Assembly: GCF_030052815.1 (NCBI RefSeq)
Contig: NC_079505.1
Coordinates: forward strand, 64,279,399 to 64,343,398
Reading direction: 5' to 3'
Source: Hevea brasiliensis
Lineage: Eukaryota > Streptophyta > Magnoliopsida > Malpighiales > Euphorbiaceae
Length of the DNA: 64,000 nt
Of this stretch, positions 50,273-61,700 are shown piece by piece; position 1 is the stretch's first letter, and each line of letters begins with the position of its first letter. The translations under genes were made by a program, and so were the position numbers. Under the pieces are notes generated by a model. It was not told where the DNA came from and ran no database searches. It saw nothing but the letters and a program-made list of their open reading frames with translations.

Positions 50273-50835
50273 CTACAGTACAATCCGCAAATGTCTATCA
50301 TGCTCTTCTGCATTCCTCGAGTAGACCAATATATCATCAATGAATACCACAACAAACTGGTTGAGGTATGGTCTGAAGATAGTGTTCATCAGATCCATAA
50401 AAGCAGCCGGAGCATTAGTTAACCCGAATGGCATAACCAAAAACTCATAATGGCCATAGCGGGTTCTGAAGGCAGTTTTAGCAATACTCTGCTCTTGTAC
50501 TTTCAGCTGATAATAACTCGATCTCGTGTCAATTTTGAGAACACACTGCACTCTTAATCGATCAAACAAGTCATCAATGCGGGGCAATGGATATCTATTC
50601 TTTATTGTCACCTTATTCAACTGCCGATAATCAATACACAAGCGGAGAGTGCCATCCTTCTTCTTTACAAACAATACCGGCGCTCCCCAAGGTGACACAC
50701 TAGGGCGGATAAAGCCCTTGTCAAGCAATTCTTGCAACTTCACTTTCAACTCTTTCAATTCTGCAGGTGCCATTCTATATGGCGTTATGGAGATTGGATC
50801 CACACCAGGCATAACATCAATTTCAAATCGCAGCC
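50273..50835 (-). pseudogene. Gypsy reverse transcriptase core
   Basis: [33 protein letters not shown] and [12 protein letters not shown] are the fingers. [10 protein letters not shown] and [11 protein letters not shown] are the palm with the catalytic DD. The Asp-containing LKIDTRSSY differs from the usual LKIDLRSGY. A TAG at 50273 breaks the frame where the family has a Gln (before [13 protein letters not shown]). Confidence 0.92.
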
Positions 50836-51468
50836 TCTCTTCTCGAGGTAATCACGTAATTCATCAGGAAATACATCCTGAAAATCACATACAGTAGGGA
50901 TGTCCCTTAGTGCTGGACTCCCCACTTGGGTGTCTATCACATGTGCCAAGTATGCTTCACACCCCTTTCTGATCATTCTTCTGGTTAATGCAGCCGAAAT
51001 GATGTTTGATGGCAGTAAATGCCTCTCCCCGTGTATTACCACATCACCGTATAGAGGGAGACCAAAAGTGACTGTCTTCAGTCTACAGTCAATCATAGCG
51101 TGATGCCTGGCTAACCAATCCATGCCCAAGATGATATCATATTCTCTGAAGGGCATTTCAATCAAGTTTGACAGGAAAACATGTCCTTGGATCACCAAAG
51201 GACAGTCTCTATAGATTTTGTTGACCCGGACCTCTTGTCCTAACGGACTAGTTACTAGCACTTCAAAACCCATTTGCACACATGAAACAGCAAGTGAACT
51301 GACTATGCTAGCACTAACATATGAATGGGTTGAACCCGGATCAAACAATACAAATACATCTTGACCAGAGATAGAGAATGTACCAGCTACCACATCAGAA
51401 GTCTCAGCCTCTTCTCGCTGTTTCATTGCGTAGATTCTGGTTGAAGCACTTCTCAGCCGATTGACCAA
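50835..51468 (-). pseudogene. Gypsy aspartic protease and linker
   Basis: VLFDPGSTHSYVSASIV has the retropepsin motif in the D-P-G-S-T form common in plant gypsy. IILGMDWLARHHAMIDC follows as usual. A frameshift near 50840, after [11 protein letters not shown], separates it from the reverse transcriptase. Confidence 0.88.
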
Positions 51469-51598
51469 CTATGCCCGATCGTCAAGTAGTGCCTCTACCT
51501 CTGCCTCTTCCTCCGCCAAATGATGTGAACTTCGGGAGCAGGACTGCGAATAGATCCTCGCAGTAGTAGGAGCCGGGCTATATCTCAAAGCACTAGTA

Positions 51599-52634
51599 CA
51601 GTCTTTAGCTATATGGCCCTTGCCTCCACAGTTAAAGCAGGCTCCAGTGGCCCAATAGCATTCCCCCCCATGAATCTTGCCACAAGTCTCACAGGGGCGG
51701 GCAGAATGTGAACTCGCTGATCACGACTGCACCTAGGGTCTGCCCGTAAAATCTACCACTCAAATCTGCCACCTCGACCCCTGCTGGGTCCACTAAACTT
51801 CTTTTTCTTTCCGGAGGTAGCACCAGAACTCTGCTCAACTGATTTTTCCCCCTTGTCTTTTTCTGATTTCTCAGCTTTTTCCTTCACTGGGGTTGCTTCT
51901 GCTTCAACTCTCTCCAGTTCAAGTGCTTGGGACATAAGTTCTGAGAAGTTGCTGTGTCGAAATCCCACAACTTGCATCCTTATGCTGGGCTTCAAACCCG
52001 TCTCAAATCTCTTGCATCTTGCCTTACTGGTAGTAAGGAGACTCTCCGCATAGTGACTCAAGCGGGAGAACTCCCTCTCATACTCTGCCACTGATCGGTT
52101 CCCTTGTTTCAAACTCAAAAATTCTTGCAGTTTCTGATCAACATATGCATCTGGGATGTATTTCTGTCTAAACTCTCTGATGAAGTCATCCCAGGTCAGC
52201 ACTGGTGGTTCAGCCAAGCTGTGGGGGATGGTCTTCCACCAGTCATACGCATCCCCTTGCAATAGAGACACAGAATACTCAAGCTTCAATTCATCTTGGC
52301 AGTGCAGCTTCTTAAATACTCTGTCCATTCTTTCAAGCCATTGCTCTGCCTCTAAAGGGTCCACTGTACCCTTAAATTCTGCAGCCCCATACTTCAATAA
52401 TTTATCATATTGTCTGGCTGGAGGCAGTGGTTGTGCCACAGGTGGTTGGGGTGGAGCTTGAGCAGGCATACCTGACCATTTGTTGAAACATCGCAGCATC
52501 ATCTGGCGATCATGCGAGGCAGGAATGCGGCATTTGTGGGGGTGTCTTGACCCACTAACATTCGGTAAAGCTGGGGCTTCTCCTTGTGCCTCAGCTTCAA
52601 CAGACTGCTCGACTGAGTGATCCCCTTCTTCCAT
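51599..52634 (-). pseudogene. Gypsy gag with zinc knuckles
   Basis: The ATG at 52634 opens a 293-codon frame. The capsid-like domain includes AEQWLERMDRVFKKL, DAYDWWKTI, WDDFIREFRQKYIP, SVAEYEREFSRLS and ARCKRFETGL. It then becomes Lys/Glu-rich and ends in a basic GRGGRF stretch at 51753. In a shifted frame the same protein continues with CETCGK, GGECYWATG and CFNCGGKGHIAKDC (51599-51700), the CCHC knuckle that binds RNA. The frameshift lies between them. Confidence 0.88.
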
Positions 52635-52803
52635 TTCAGTCTGAAATTAGGGTATCTCCTGAACAAATAACACAAGGAGATTTCCCTCCGTTAGTTCATA
52701 TTCATGATGTAATGCACTGTATGTAACAATTATGGACATTGAGCAGTTGTACTTAACAAAGAAAAGACACAAATTTATATGTTAAAACATACTTCAAAAA
52801 TTT

Positions 52804-52815
52804 GCTCTGATACCA
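52804..52815 (-). other. Gypsy primer-binding site (initiator tRNA-Met)
   Basis: TGGTATCAGAGC on the minus strand, eight bases after the end of the 5' LTR. Confidence 0.9.
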
Positions 52816-52823
52816 CTAAAACA

Positions 52824-55800
52824 TGTCACACCTTACCCCTCTGTAAGGCATAACATGATCCCGTAGAATACCTAATGAACTACCGAACTTCACCTACCGA
52901 TAACTCATTAAGTACTCTACAAGGGATTTTAAAACAATTTTCTTATCTTTGACAAGTGGTGAGCATTTCTAATAAGTATTTAAAACATTTAGTTGAAATT
53001 AAAACTAATTAATATTTTTGGCCATTTTAGTTTTCCGCAAATCTTATAAAAATTTTGACAGAGTTTCCTCTGTATTTTGAGAAAACCGTTCTTCGAATAC
53101 CTGTAAAAAGCACTTCTAAAAGTTTTTCTCAACCACTACTTCGGTTTCACAATCAAACTCAATCAATTTCTCAAAATACTGTCAATCAATATCATTCATA
53201 TTTCATTAAAAACAAAATAATTTATACACAACCTTACAAATTTATATCAAAAGAAACACAAACTAAACTTTATTACAAACTTCATACAAATTTGTGTACA
53301 AGCTGCTCAAGACCCATTTTTACATGTCCATACATTTATGTGCAATATATACATCAAAAGAAGTATTTACAGTTAGGGTATAAATTATACCCGAAGACTT
53401 CAAGCTGATGACTTCACACACCTCAGCAGCTCAGTCTGCTGCTCCTCTAGTCTCTGTATCTGACAAGAATAAAGCTATCATTGAGTACTAGGACTCAGTG
53501 GTGCACAATATACTAAAATAATCTTTATGCAAAACTTAAAGCACATTCATTCAAAAATTTGAATAAACATGAAAATTAAATACAATCATGCATTGTAAGA
53601 TTTTACATGTAAACCAAGTTTATTTCAAAGTATCAAAACACATTTCATAAAACCCACAGTTAGATCACGCCATTCGAAACAAATAGAATCTCAATAGCCA
53701 GAGGCTAAAGAGAAATCACATGAATCTCAAGAGCGAGGCTAAAGAGAAATCATATCACAGGCTAGCTAGCTCAAATATATGGATATCCATTCACATCCTC
53801 TTCTACTGGCACACCTCAACACTTCTCCAGAGAAGGAATCAAAATTCGAAACTAATTACCCCCACTAGTCGTGCTAGTGAGGTGTTCAAATATATGGTCA
53901 TGACACTGTGGTTTCAAAACTTATCTTAACAATTTGCTAAACATTGTCATTTCAAATATACACAATAACTTTCACAATTTAAATCAAACATCATAAAAAT
54001 GCTATAATCCAATATTTCACATTATTCAAAACATTATGCAAAAGATGATTATAAAAGTATATGTTGTGCACAAACCTCAAACGAGTCGCCTGTTGGCCTT
54101 GACTCGACTCCTCGGGTTCTGTCCCGGTATTCTTTTTCACTGAAACACGAAATTTCCCAATGTTTCAGTACTAAAACTTAAAATAAATCCAAAATAAACT
54201 TAACTTCACATTTAGCTAGCTCTAACGTGTTAAATTCGATGTTCTCAAAATTTTGTATTTCGGGTTACTATTCACTGCACTATTCAAGTCAAATTATTGA
54301 CTTTCTAAGGCTTAATAGGTATGGGAACTCCAACTTCACCCACATACCACATTTTGGTCACCAAACTTGTTGGTTTTGGTCATTTGTTTAAAGCTTAGGT
54401 CATTTTGGCAAAATTGCCAATTTTCGGTTTTTGTTCTCCGAAGTTGCACTGTTTCATTGGTCGGTCTACTGTTGGAATTTGACAAAACTTCCTTCATAGA
54501 AAATGTTCCTTATTGTCTTAAGTGTATTCTCATTTTTGGATCACCTCAATCGGAGTTTTGTAGCTCAAGTTATGGCCAAAATAAGTTTACTATTCACGTG
54601 TACTATTCATACTGAGATTTAGGTGCTGGCAGATTTTTGGTCTAACTTTGGTCAATAATTTGATCAAGTTAAGTTCATAATTTGGTCTCACTTTCTTCAT
54701 ATGAAATGTTGTACTATGTCTTAGGTTTCCATCGGTTCAAGAATCGCCTAAATCCGAGTTTTCTAGAGAGAGTTATAGCTATCCAAACATTGCTGCTCAA
54801 CTAAAAATCTGCAGAATTTCAGTACATTAATTTAATTTTGCTCAATGATTTTGAAAGGGTTAATGGCCTAATTTGAGTTGGTGTTCTTCATGAAAGTTTT
54901 AGGTCTATATCATATCTAATTTTTGGTAAAATTTCAGGTCAATTTGACCTACCTAGCTCGAGTTATGACCAAATGAATTTGGTCAGTTTAGTGCAGTGGC
55001 AGCCTGCTATCAACTCACTTTGGTCAATTGTTTCACCAAGTTTTGGTCAGTTTTTGGCCATGGTTCCTTAATGAAAATTGTGCTCTTTTATGTCTATTTT
55101 CATCTCCAATTGGTGGCATATCAATTGGACTTGTAAAATTTGAGTTTTGGTCCTTCAAAGTGGGTTTGGTCATGCTGCCAGCAGCATGACCATTTACCTC
55201 CGAATTTAGTTTTCATTCCTATCATTCCCACACAAGTTATTTGGTCATAATTGACCATTATTTCACTTCACAATAGGTCCAACATGTCATTTATGCATTT
55301 CTCCAAATTTTGGTTCATAAACCCTAGCATTGAAACCCTAATATCACTAACTCTTGCATTTAACTACTTCTAATGATTTTAATGTTAATCATTTAACTAA
55401 GTAAGGTTTCTAAACTCATTCAATTGCATCATATTCATGCAAACCATACTCCTCTCAAGCTGCCCCAAAATTCAGTTTGTTCTTCCCCACATTTTTTTTT
55501 CATTTTAAGGTTATTTACAAGCTCTTAATGCCATATAAACACTAATTTAACAAAGAAAAATTAAGGCTTGTATTACCAACCTTGAGCAGAATTTTCTTCC
55601 TCCTTTTCTTCAAATTTTCCTTCTTTCTTTCTTGCTCAATCCTCTTCTCAAGTTGCCTAGATAAGCTTTAACTATGGTGGCTAATTTTTCTATGGTGAAA
55701 TTAGGGATTTGATCAAGCTCAAAATGAGCTTTAATGGAGGTTTTGGGTGAGGGAGAGAGTGAGGGAGAGAGTGTCACGTTTTTGATGAAGAAGATGACTT

Positions 55801-56467
55801 TATTATATTTTTTTTTCTTTTCTTTTCTTTTCTTTTATGTCTTAGGAAGACCAAAATTCCCAAATTAATAAAATAAATCAATTAAGCCTTTATGACATCA
55901 TGCATGATGTCATCACTTTGACTTTTCCATCTTCTTTCTTTTTTTTTTATTTATTTTTCTATTAGTTCTTTAATTTAATTCTCAATTCCGAAATTTTCTT
56001 TTCTCCGATTTTATTTGACAGTTAGGTCAGGAGTCAGCTCTCGGGGTCAATTGACCAAATCGCCCCTCGCCGGTTCATCCCGGTTTGCAAATAATCCAAT
56101 ATTTCTTCCGGCTCCCTGACCTAATTATTTGACTGACTTAACAGTTCTTTTTTGTGATTTTCTCTTTTCCACTGTGTCCATAAGGGTCCTAAGGACCGCA
56201 GCATCACTTTTTACGGTTCAAAATTTGAGTTTAAAACGACTTCGCAGTCGTTCCCGAGGAGGTCACTCATCGCTGTGACTCTCGGCTCGTTTAACCTCTT
56301 ATGTTCTGTTTTTCTTATTTATAGTTAACTAATTAAACATTACTAATTATTTGTGTTTATGGCTTCTCAAATTGTCTTAAGTGTGGCCCTAATCCCATTA
56401 ATTGTCCGGACCGACACCGGTCACCGGAACAGTGAAATATACCAGGCTATACAACGGGGGTGTTACA
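52824..56467 (-). repeat. Gypsy 5' LTR
   Basis: Pairs with 44337-47984. The element transcript would start within it. At its outer end (56467) it joins copia pol directly, inside the codon run for MI..LLYLTAS. The antisense 117-codon frame at 53055-53408 is a copy of the one in the other LTR. Confidence 0.95.
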
Positions 56468-57125
56468 TGATTCATAATCTCTTATACCTCACAGCTAGTA
56501 AACCAGGCATTATATTTTCCATATATTTATGTGTACATTTTCAATCATGTCCTAAAGAGAGAATCATTTGCATGTTGTTAAATGCATTCTTAAATACTTG
56601 AATGGAACTTTGCACTTAGGTTTATGGTATCCTAGAAATGTATCTTTTGATTTGTGTTCCTACTTGGATGCTGACTTTACCAGAAGCCTATTTGTCAGGA
56701 AGAGCACCTTAGGTACTTCTCAACTTCTAGGACATTCTTTAGTTTCTTGGTGTAGCAAGAAATAAAACTCGATTGCACTTTCTATCTCCATAGCCGAATA
56801 TGTGACTATGGGTCTTTATTGTAGCTAAGTTCTTTGGATTAAACAACAATTAAGAGATTTCAAAGTATCTCTTGATCACATTTCCATTAAATGTTATAAT
56901 ACAAGTGCAATCAACTTAACCAAGAACCCCATACAACACTCTAGAACCAAGCATATAGACATTAGATATCATTTTATATGTAATCATGTGTTGAATGATG
57001 ATGTTGTTGTTAAATTTGTTGATACAAATAACTAATTAGCTGATATCTTTACAAAACCCTTGTGTGAGGATATGTTTAATTTCATTAAGAGAGAATTAGG
57101 TATGCTTGATAGCTTTGATGCTTGA
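56468..57125 (+). pseudogene. Copia reverse transcriptase end and RNase H
   Basis: NLLYLTASKPGIIFSIYLC marks the RT end. YLNGTLHLGLWYPRN, SYLDADFTRSLFVRKST and LGHSLVSWCSKK are RNase H, with the Asp of SDADxA preserved as LDADF. The region then reads HSRTKHIDIRHHF (one base variation) and a LADIFTKPL-type end near 57045-57065. Frames change near 56570 and stops occur from about 56763 on. It is the continuation of the pol interrupted at 42653. Confidence 0.9.
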
Positions 57126-58984
57126 ATTTGTGATGATGTTGAGTATATATTCCTTTGAAAATTTTTGTTCAATTTGTAAAACGCTTGTTATTTTAAGCTT
57201 TGTCTCAATGTTTTTAAAATTTTTATGTGTAAGATGTTTCAATTATTCAAAAAGAAAACTCTTTTTAAGTTGTTTTAGCCTTGAAAATATGTTTTAAAAT
57301 TTCTGGTAGAGCAAAGTTCGGTAGCCAAAATATTACTCTTCGACAGCTGAAAGTGGCAGCCGAAACCCTTTTAAAATAGTTTTTTTAAAATTTGGACAGG
57401 ATCAAAAGTGGCAGTCGAAAATCCTTATTCAGGCTACTGAAACCCCAAAACCCTTGTTTTTTTAAAATTGGGCAGAAAGCAAAACAATAGTAAAAATATC
57501 TTCTTTCAGCTGCCAAACTTGGGATTTTTAAAAAAACCCCTCGATCCCTTTTCTTCGACTCTTTGGCAGCCACTTCCTTCTCTCTCTCTCTCTTGCTTTT
57601 TCCCTTTTCTCATACCTCTCTCCCTCTTTTATTCTCTCCGACCAAATTACCTCCAAAACCATTGCTTTTTTTTGACCTAAATCTCACATTCTCATCAGAT
57701 TTCTAGAGTTTTCACTACTTTCTTAGGGTTTCTACAACCTTTTCAAAATTTTAGGTATTGTCACAACCTTTGTTAATTTCATTTGAAATTACTATCTAAA
57801 TGCTTGTTTTTACGCTTATTGCTTACATTTTATTTTGCTAATTGTTAGTGTTTTTGCCACTTTGGGCATGGATTGCTCACTTTTGAAGTTTTTCCCAATT
57901 TCTTCTTTTCGGGTAGGTATATCTACCTTTTTGTGTTCCCATTAGTTGTCTATAATTGGTTGATTTCCTAATTTCTTTTGATTGCAAATTGGACTTGCTA
58001 TGATTATCATTACTAGTTATTGTTTTGTTTTTATGGGTATGTAATTGCCCTATAAATGTTACGCTTTTAGCTAACTTAATCATTAAATCTATATGCATAT
58101 ATCTTCCTATGATACTACTGTAGTACTCTAGGCTTGTTGTTAGAATACTTATTCCTTGAGCTTATGCATTATTTTAAAGTTTTGGCTATTTTGGATATGA
58201 GTTACATAATCAACCCTATTGCTAGCATTTTTGCAGCAATATTATCTCTCTGTGATATTAAGTCTGCAAAATATGTACATGTGATTTCTTTTGACAAAAA
58301 AAGGGCGTACTGTCAATTCTTTGAGTTATGAATGACCCTATCTTAAGTTTTACTGTTGCATTTATGTTTAGTACTGTTGTTATGGTTTTACAGTTGCTAT
58401 AAACTTGTGACTGTAAATAGCTAGACATGAGGACTTTCATTTCCTTTAAACCAAACTTAGTTTATTAATTTTTCCTATAAGTATATATATATTTTTTGTT
58501 TGAATAACTCTAGCATAATACTTGCTAGCTTCTCATATACTTGCTAGCTATATTAATTATAATTGAGCTGCTTGGCTTCTTAAATTTGCCTTGTGATATT
58601 TTTGTGCTTTTGTTGACATGGTTTAGGCATTTCTTTTAGTGTTTAGCCAAGTGTTATGTTGTTTTAATTTGGCAATGGCACTTTTGAGTTTGCTACTTTG
58701 TGCAGTGTTATTATGATCTTCATAAATTGCCATATATTCATAATACTTCAAGTTAACTTGCTCTTGCACTCTACCTCTGCAATTTGAGCTATATAGACTT
58801 AAGTTGACATGATATGTTTATTTTGATACATAGTTCTCTGCTTTAACTTTTGCGTCTATTATGACTTGTTTTGGCCATATCTTTTGATGTCTGGATCATG
58901 TTATACTATTTTTTTTTATTTGAATATGGATTCTCTATGTTTGTTATCTGTAGTGCTTCTATCTCTACACTCTCTTCTGTCTCT
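57126..58984 (+). other. Sirevirus spacer between pol and env-like frame
   Basis: About 1.9 kb without a protein-like frame. GGCAGCCGAAA-like motifs recur around 57340-57420, and a CT-rich stretch at 57570-57630 resembles a leader. In Sireviruses the region after pol is long and carries the env-like gene. A possible splice acceptor for the env-like mRNA cannot be pointed to. Confidence 0.55.
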
Positions 58985-59830
58985 ATGGGTCAAAAGAGGA
59001 CATGTGGTAAACAACCTAGGGGAGAGTCTAGTAGAGGTTCACCTACCCAAACACCTCTAGCCTTTGAGTTTGATATAGTCACTAGGAACTCCGACAAGTA
59101 TGCACCTTTTTCTAAGAGATTCGTACACCCGAGTAGACCAATTGACCTTGACTTTGTTATTCACTTCACTACCCATGGGTTTCTTACTCCCTTTGTCACC
59201 CAAGGGTGGGATTCTCACATCACTACTCCTGGTACCTCCAGAGAGAACCTAGTTAGGGATTTTTATGCCAACCTATAGATTTTCCAATAGTCTAACCCAA
59301 TCACTCTGGTCAGCTTTGTTAACCAAACCAGAGTCTCCCTCACTCCTACTACTTTAGCTCAACATTTAGGAAACCCAAATGAGGGTGTAGTTGTAACTAA
59401 CACCCACCAGTGGATCATTGAGCCCTACACTCCTACAGATCAAATTAGAATTGTATCTAGGGGTGATTATACTAGTTACCCCATTCATCTACCTGTCGCA
59501 CACCTTGGGGTAATGACCAAGGTTGTACACCATATAGCTACACATGAGATTGTACTTAGAGTAGGTCATCAGTCTGACCTAACTTACACCGATATGTTTG
59601 TCATGACCTGTCTTTTGGAGAATCGTCCCCTAAACTTAACTGTTTTAATTCTTCATACTATGGCCTCAGCCCTTAGGCATTCCATGGCATGTCTCCCCTA
59701 TGGTCATCTTCTCACTAGACTTTTTAGGGCCCTTAGAGCTGATCTAGTTACAGAAGCAGCTATGAATATACCCAGAGACTATGGTTTCTACACCATGGAC
59801 ACTTTTCCACACATAAGGCTTACTATTTAA
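58985..59830 (+). pseudogene. Sirevirus env-like frame with two in-frame stops
   Basis: From the ATG at 58985 one frame runs 281 codons to the TAA at 59828. It is broken only by TAG codons at about 59276 and 59288. It contains SRPIDLDFVIHFTTHGFLTP, DSHITTPGTSRENLVRDFY, TRVSLTPTTLAQHLGNP, TYTDMFVMTCLLENRPLN and RLFRALRADLVTE. This matches the plant-retroelement protein found downstream of pol in Sirevirus-type elements, often annotated only as putative plant transposon protein. Its role is unknown; a membrane or movement function has been suggested for env-like genes. The call is from pattern memory. Confidence 0.7.
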
Positions 59831-60619
59831 TAGGACAGTTATGAGCATGCTAGGAGGGATTGTCCTACTTCATCACAGTGACCATAGGGAAGATAAGCAT
59901 AGCCTCATAACACACCAGCAGGAGCTTCTTTTGATTAGGTTGGTGCATCCAAAGCCCTAGTAAGACTCAGTGGCACAGTCGACTAGGGTGAGTCCTCATG
60001 GATTTCACATAATATATATGATGCCTTGACTCATCTAGAGCTCTGTACTATTTAGATGGAGGATCAACTGTAGAGGATGGAGGATTACCAGCTTCATCAT
60101 TAGTAGTATGTGAAGGAGCAGATGGCTCAGATCTTCTCTCTTTTTTAGCATATGGCCTGTGGCACTTCTCCACTAGACATAGCTACTCCACCTCCTCTAG
60201 AGACTTGATTTTCTTTATATTTTTTATGATCCTTTTTGTACATCTTCACCTTTGATAATTGTTTTGATGATGCTGAAAGGGGGAGATATGTAGATAGTGG
60301 ATGTATAGTTGTAGGTTTTACACATGCTTTTAGTTGCGATACATATTTTTAACCACATTGGTCTTTTGGATGATGCTTTCTTGGTATATTTATGATATAT
60401 TTTTGACATATTGAATTTTTGCATCATCATTCATCTAGGAATCATGACACCATAGTATTACATTCATTGAGTCAAAATCTCTCTTATGTGCTCTCCAAAT
60501 TCTACTTATTGAGGCATAAATTGTTTTTAAAAGGGGGAGTATATTAAGGGAGAGAATTTTTGAAAAACACACACTTCACTTATGCTTAACTTCCTTTATC
60601 CACTAATTGTTTTTCATCA

Positions 60620-60635
60620 TAAAAAAGGGAGAGAT
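60620..60635 (+). other. Copia polypurine tract
   Basis: AAAAAAGGGAGAGATT directly before TGTTAGACC of the 3' LTR. Confidence 0.8.
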
Positions 60636-61700
60636 TGTTAGACCTAGGAATCTTAATCCATGTTTTGATGATAATAAACAATTAGTGTGCTACTAATCTA
60701 TCTTGAAAGTGTTTGTATTGAGATTGTAGGTACCAAGTTTAAAATTATTAAATTACTTCAAATCAAGATTGAAAGAGAGTAAGAAATTGAAGCAAAGATC
60801 AAGGGGACATGACAATATAATTTTTTTTTGGTCTATTTCTTGACCAAGGGGAGTAAAATGAAATTTCCACTATGAGAAATACAAAATCTATTTTCAAAAA
60901 TGTTTTTAATGAAAAATTTATTGAATTAGCTTTTTGACGATCCAAACGGATTGAAAATCTAGTTTTGGGATAAAGAGTTATGCTTTTTTGTATTTCTGTC
61001 TAGAGAGCACTTTGACAACTGAAGTTAAGTTTTCAAAAGTGAGTTTTTGGCGCCTCCACCTTCGACAGCCAAAGTAAGGAACTTCAGTAGCCGAACCTAG
61101 GTTTCTACAACTCGATAAACAAGGTTTTGGGTGGTTGAATGGCTACATTTGCATTTAATGCATCCCCAATGGTCATTTCCTTGCCAAAACTATAAATGGA
61201 AACTAATTTTGATTGGAGGAAAGTTACAATAATTGATTTTTGAGAATTTATTGTGTTTCAAAAACTTTTCCCTCTTTCTCTCATTAGAAGTTGAGCTTCC
61301 ATAATTAATTCTCGAGAGCTTGTTTGTTTAAGCTATATTTTTTTAGTTCCGTGAGTTATTTCAAAGTTGTTAAGAGTATTCATTGTAACTTGAGTGTGAT
61401 AGAGCATTATATTGCTCTTGTGAGAAAAGGGAATTGTAAAAGAGCAAGAGTTTGCTCTTGTGGCTTTGTAAGGGGTTTTTTCTTCACCCAAAAAAGAATT
61501 ATAGTAGAGTTAACTCTCAAGAAGGGCTTTGAGGAGAGGATGTAGGCTTGGGATAGTCGAACATCTATAAATTTCTTGTGTTCTTTCTTCTTTTCCTTTT
61601 CCTTGTGCTTATTCTTAAAAATACCTATTAACCTTTAAATTTTTTAATTAACACCCATATCAGCACCCCCCCCCTCCTTAGGTTGCTACAAGGGACAACA
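60636..61700 (+). repeat. Copia 3' LTR
   Basis: 1065 bases, TGTTAGACCTAGG to GGGACAACA. The C-rich CACCCCCCCCCTCC before GGTTGCTACAAGGGACAACA is typical of Sirevirus LTR ends. The next bases (ATCAC) are hAT transposase sequence and would be the target duplication, but the 5' LTR is not in place to compare. Confidence 0.8.

Larger units (their letters stand above)
44337..56467 (-). mobile_element. Tekay-like Ty3/gypsy retrotransposon (chromovirus) with two LTRs
   Basis: Minus orientation: 5' LTR 56467-52824, primer site 52815-52804, gag, protease, reverse transcriptase, RNase H, integrase, chromodomain, polypurine tract 48000-47985, 3' LTR 47984-44337. The LTRs are 3644 and 3648 bases, start TGTAACACC and end GGTGTGACA. 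They are nearly identical apart from scattered substitutions and small indels. The domain order RT-RH-INT with a C-terminal chromodomain-like segment identifies a chromovirus; the very long LTRs fit the Tekay/Del group. The five bases outside the two ends (TGATT right, AAAAC left) do not match. The coding region has several frameshifts and at least one nonsense codon. Confidence 0.92.
40220..61700 (+). mobile_element. Sirevirus-type Ty1/copia element, 5'-truncated and interrupted
   Basis: Order on the plus strand: gag tail, zinc knuckle, protease, integrase (to 42653), then a gypsy complex (42654-56467), then the end of the reverse transcriptase plus RNase H (56468-57110). These are followed by a long spacer, an env-like frame (58985-59830), a polypurine tract and the 3' LTR (60636-61700). 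An extra env-like frame downstream of pol is the hallmark of Sireviruses. The 5' LTR, the leader and most of gag are missing, as is the central reverse transcriptase. The coding parts have numerous stops. The 3' LTR ends inside a hAT transposase relic. Confidence 0.88.

Noticed and set aside
42649..56472. Single gypsy insertion with TGATA/TGATT duplication
   Set aside because: The copia RT between the two flanks is missing and the LTR at 42654 is clearly more diverged than the other two, so a single insertion does not explain the structure.
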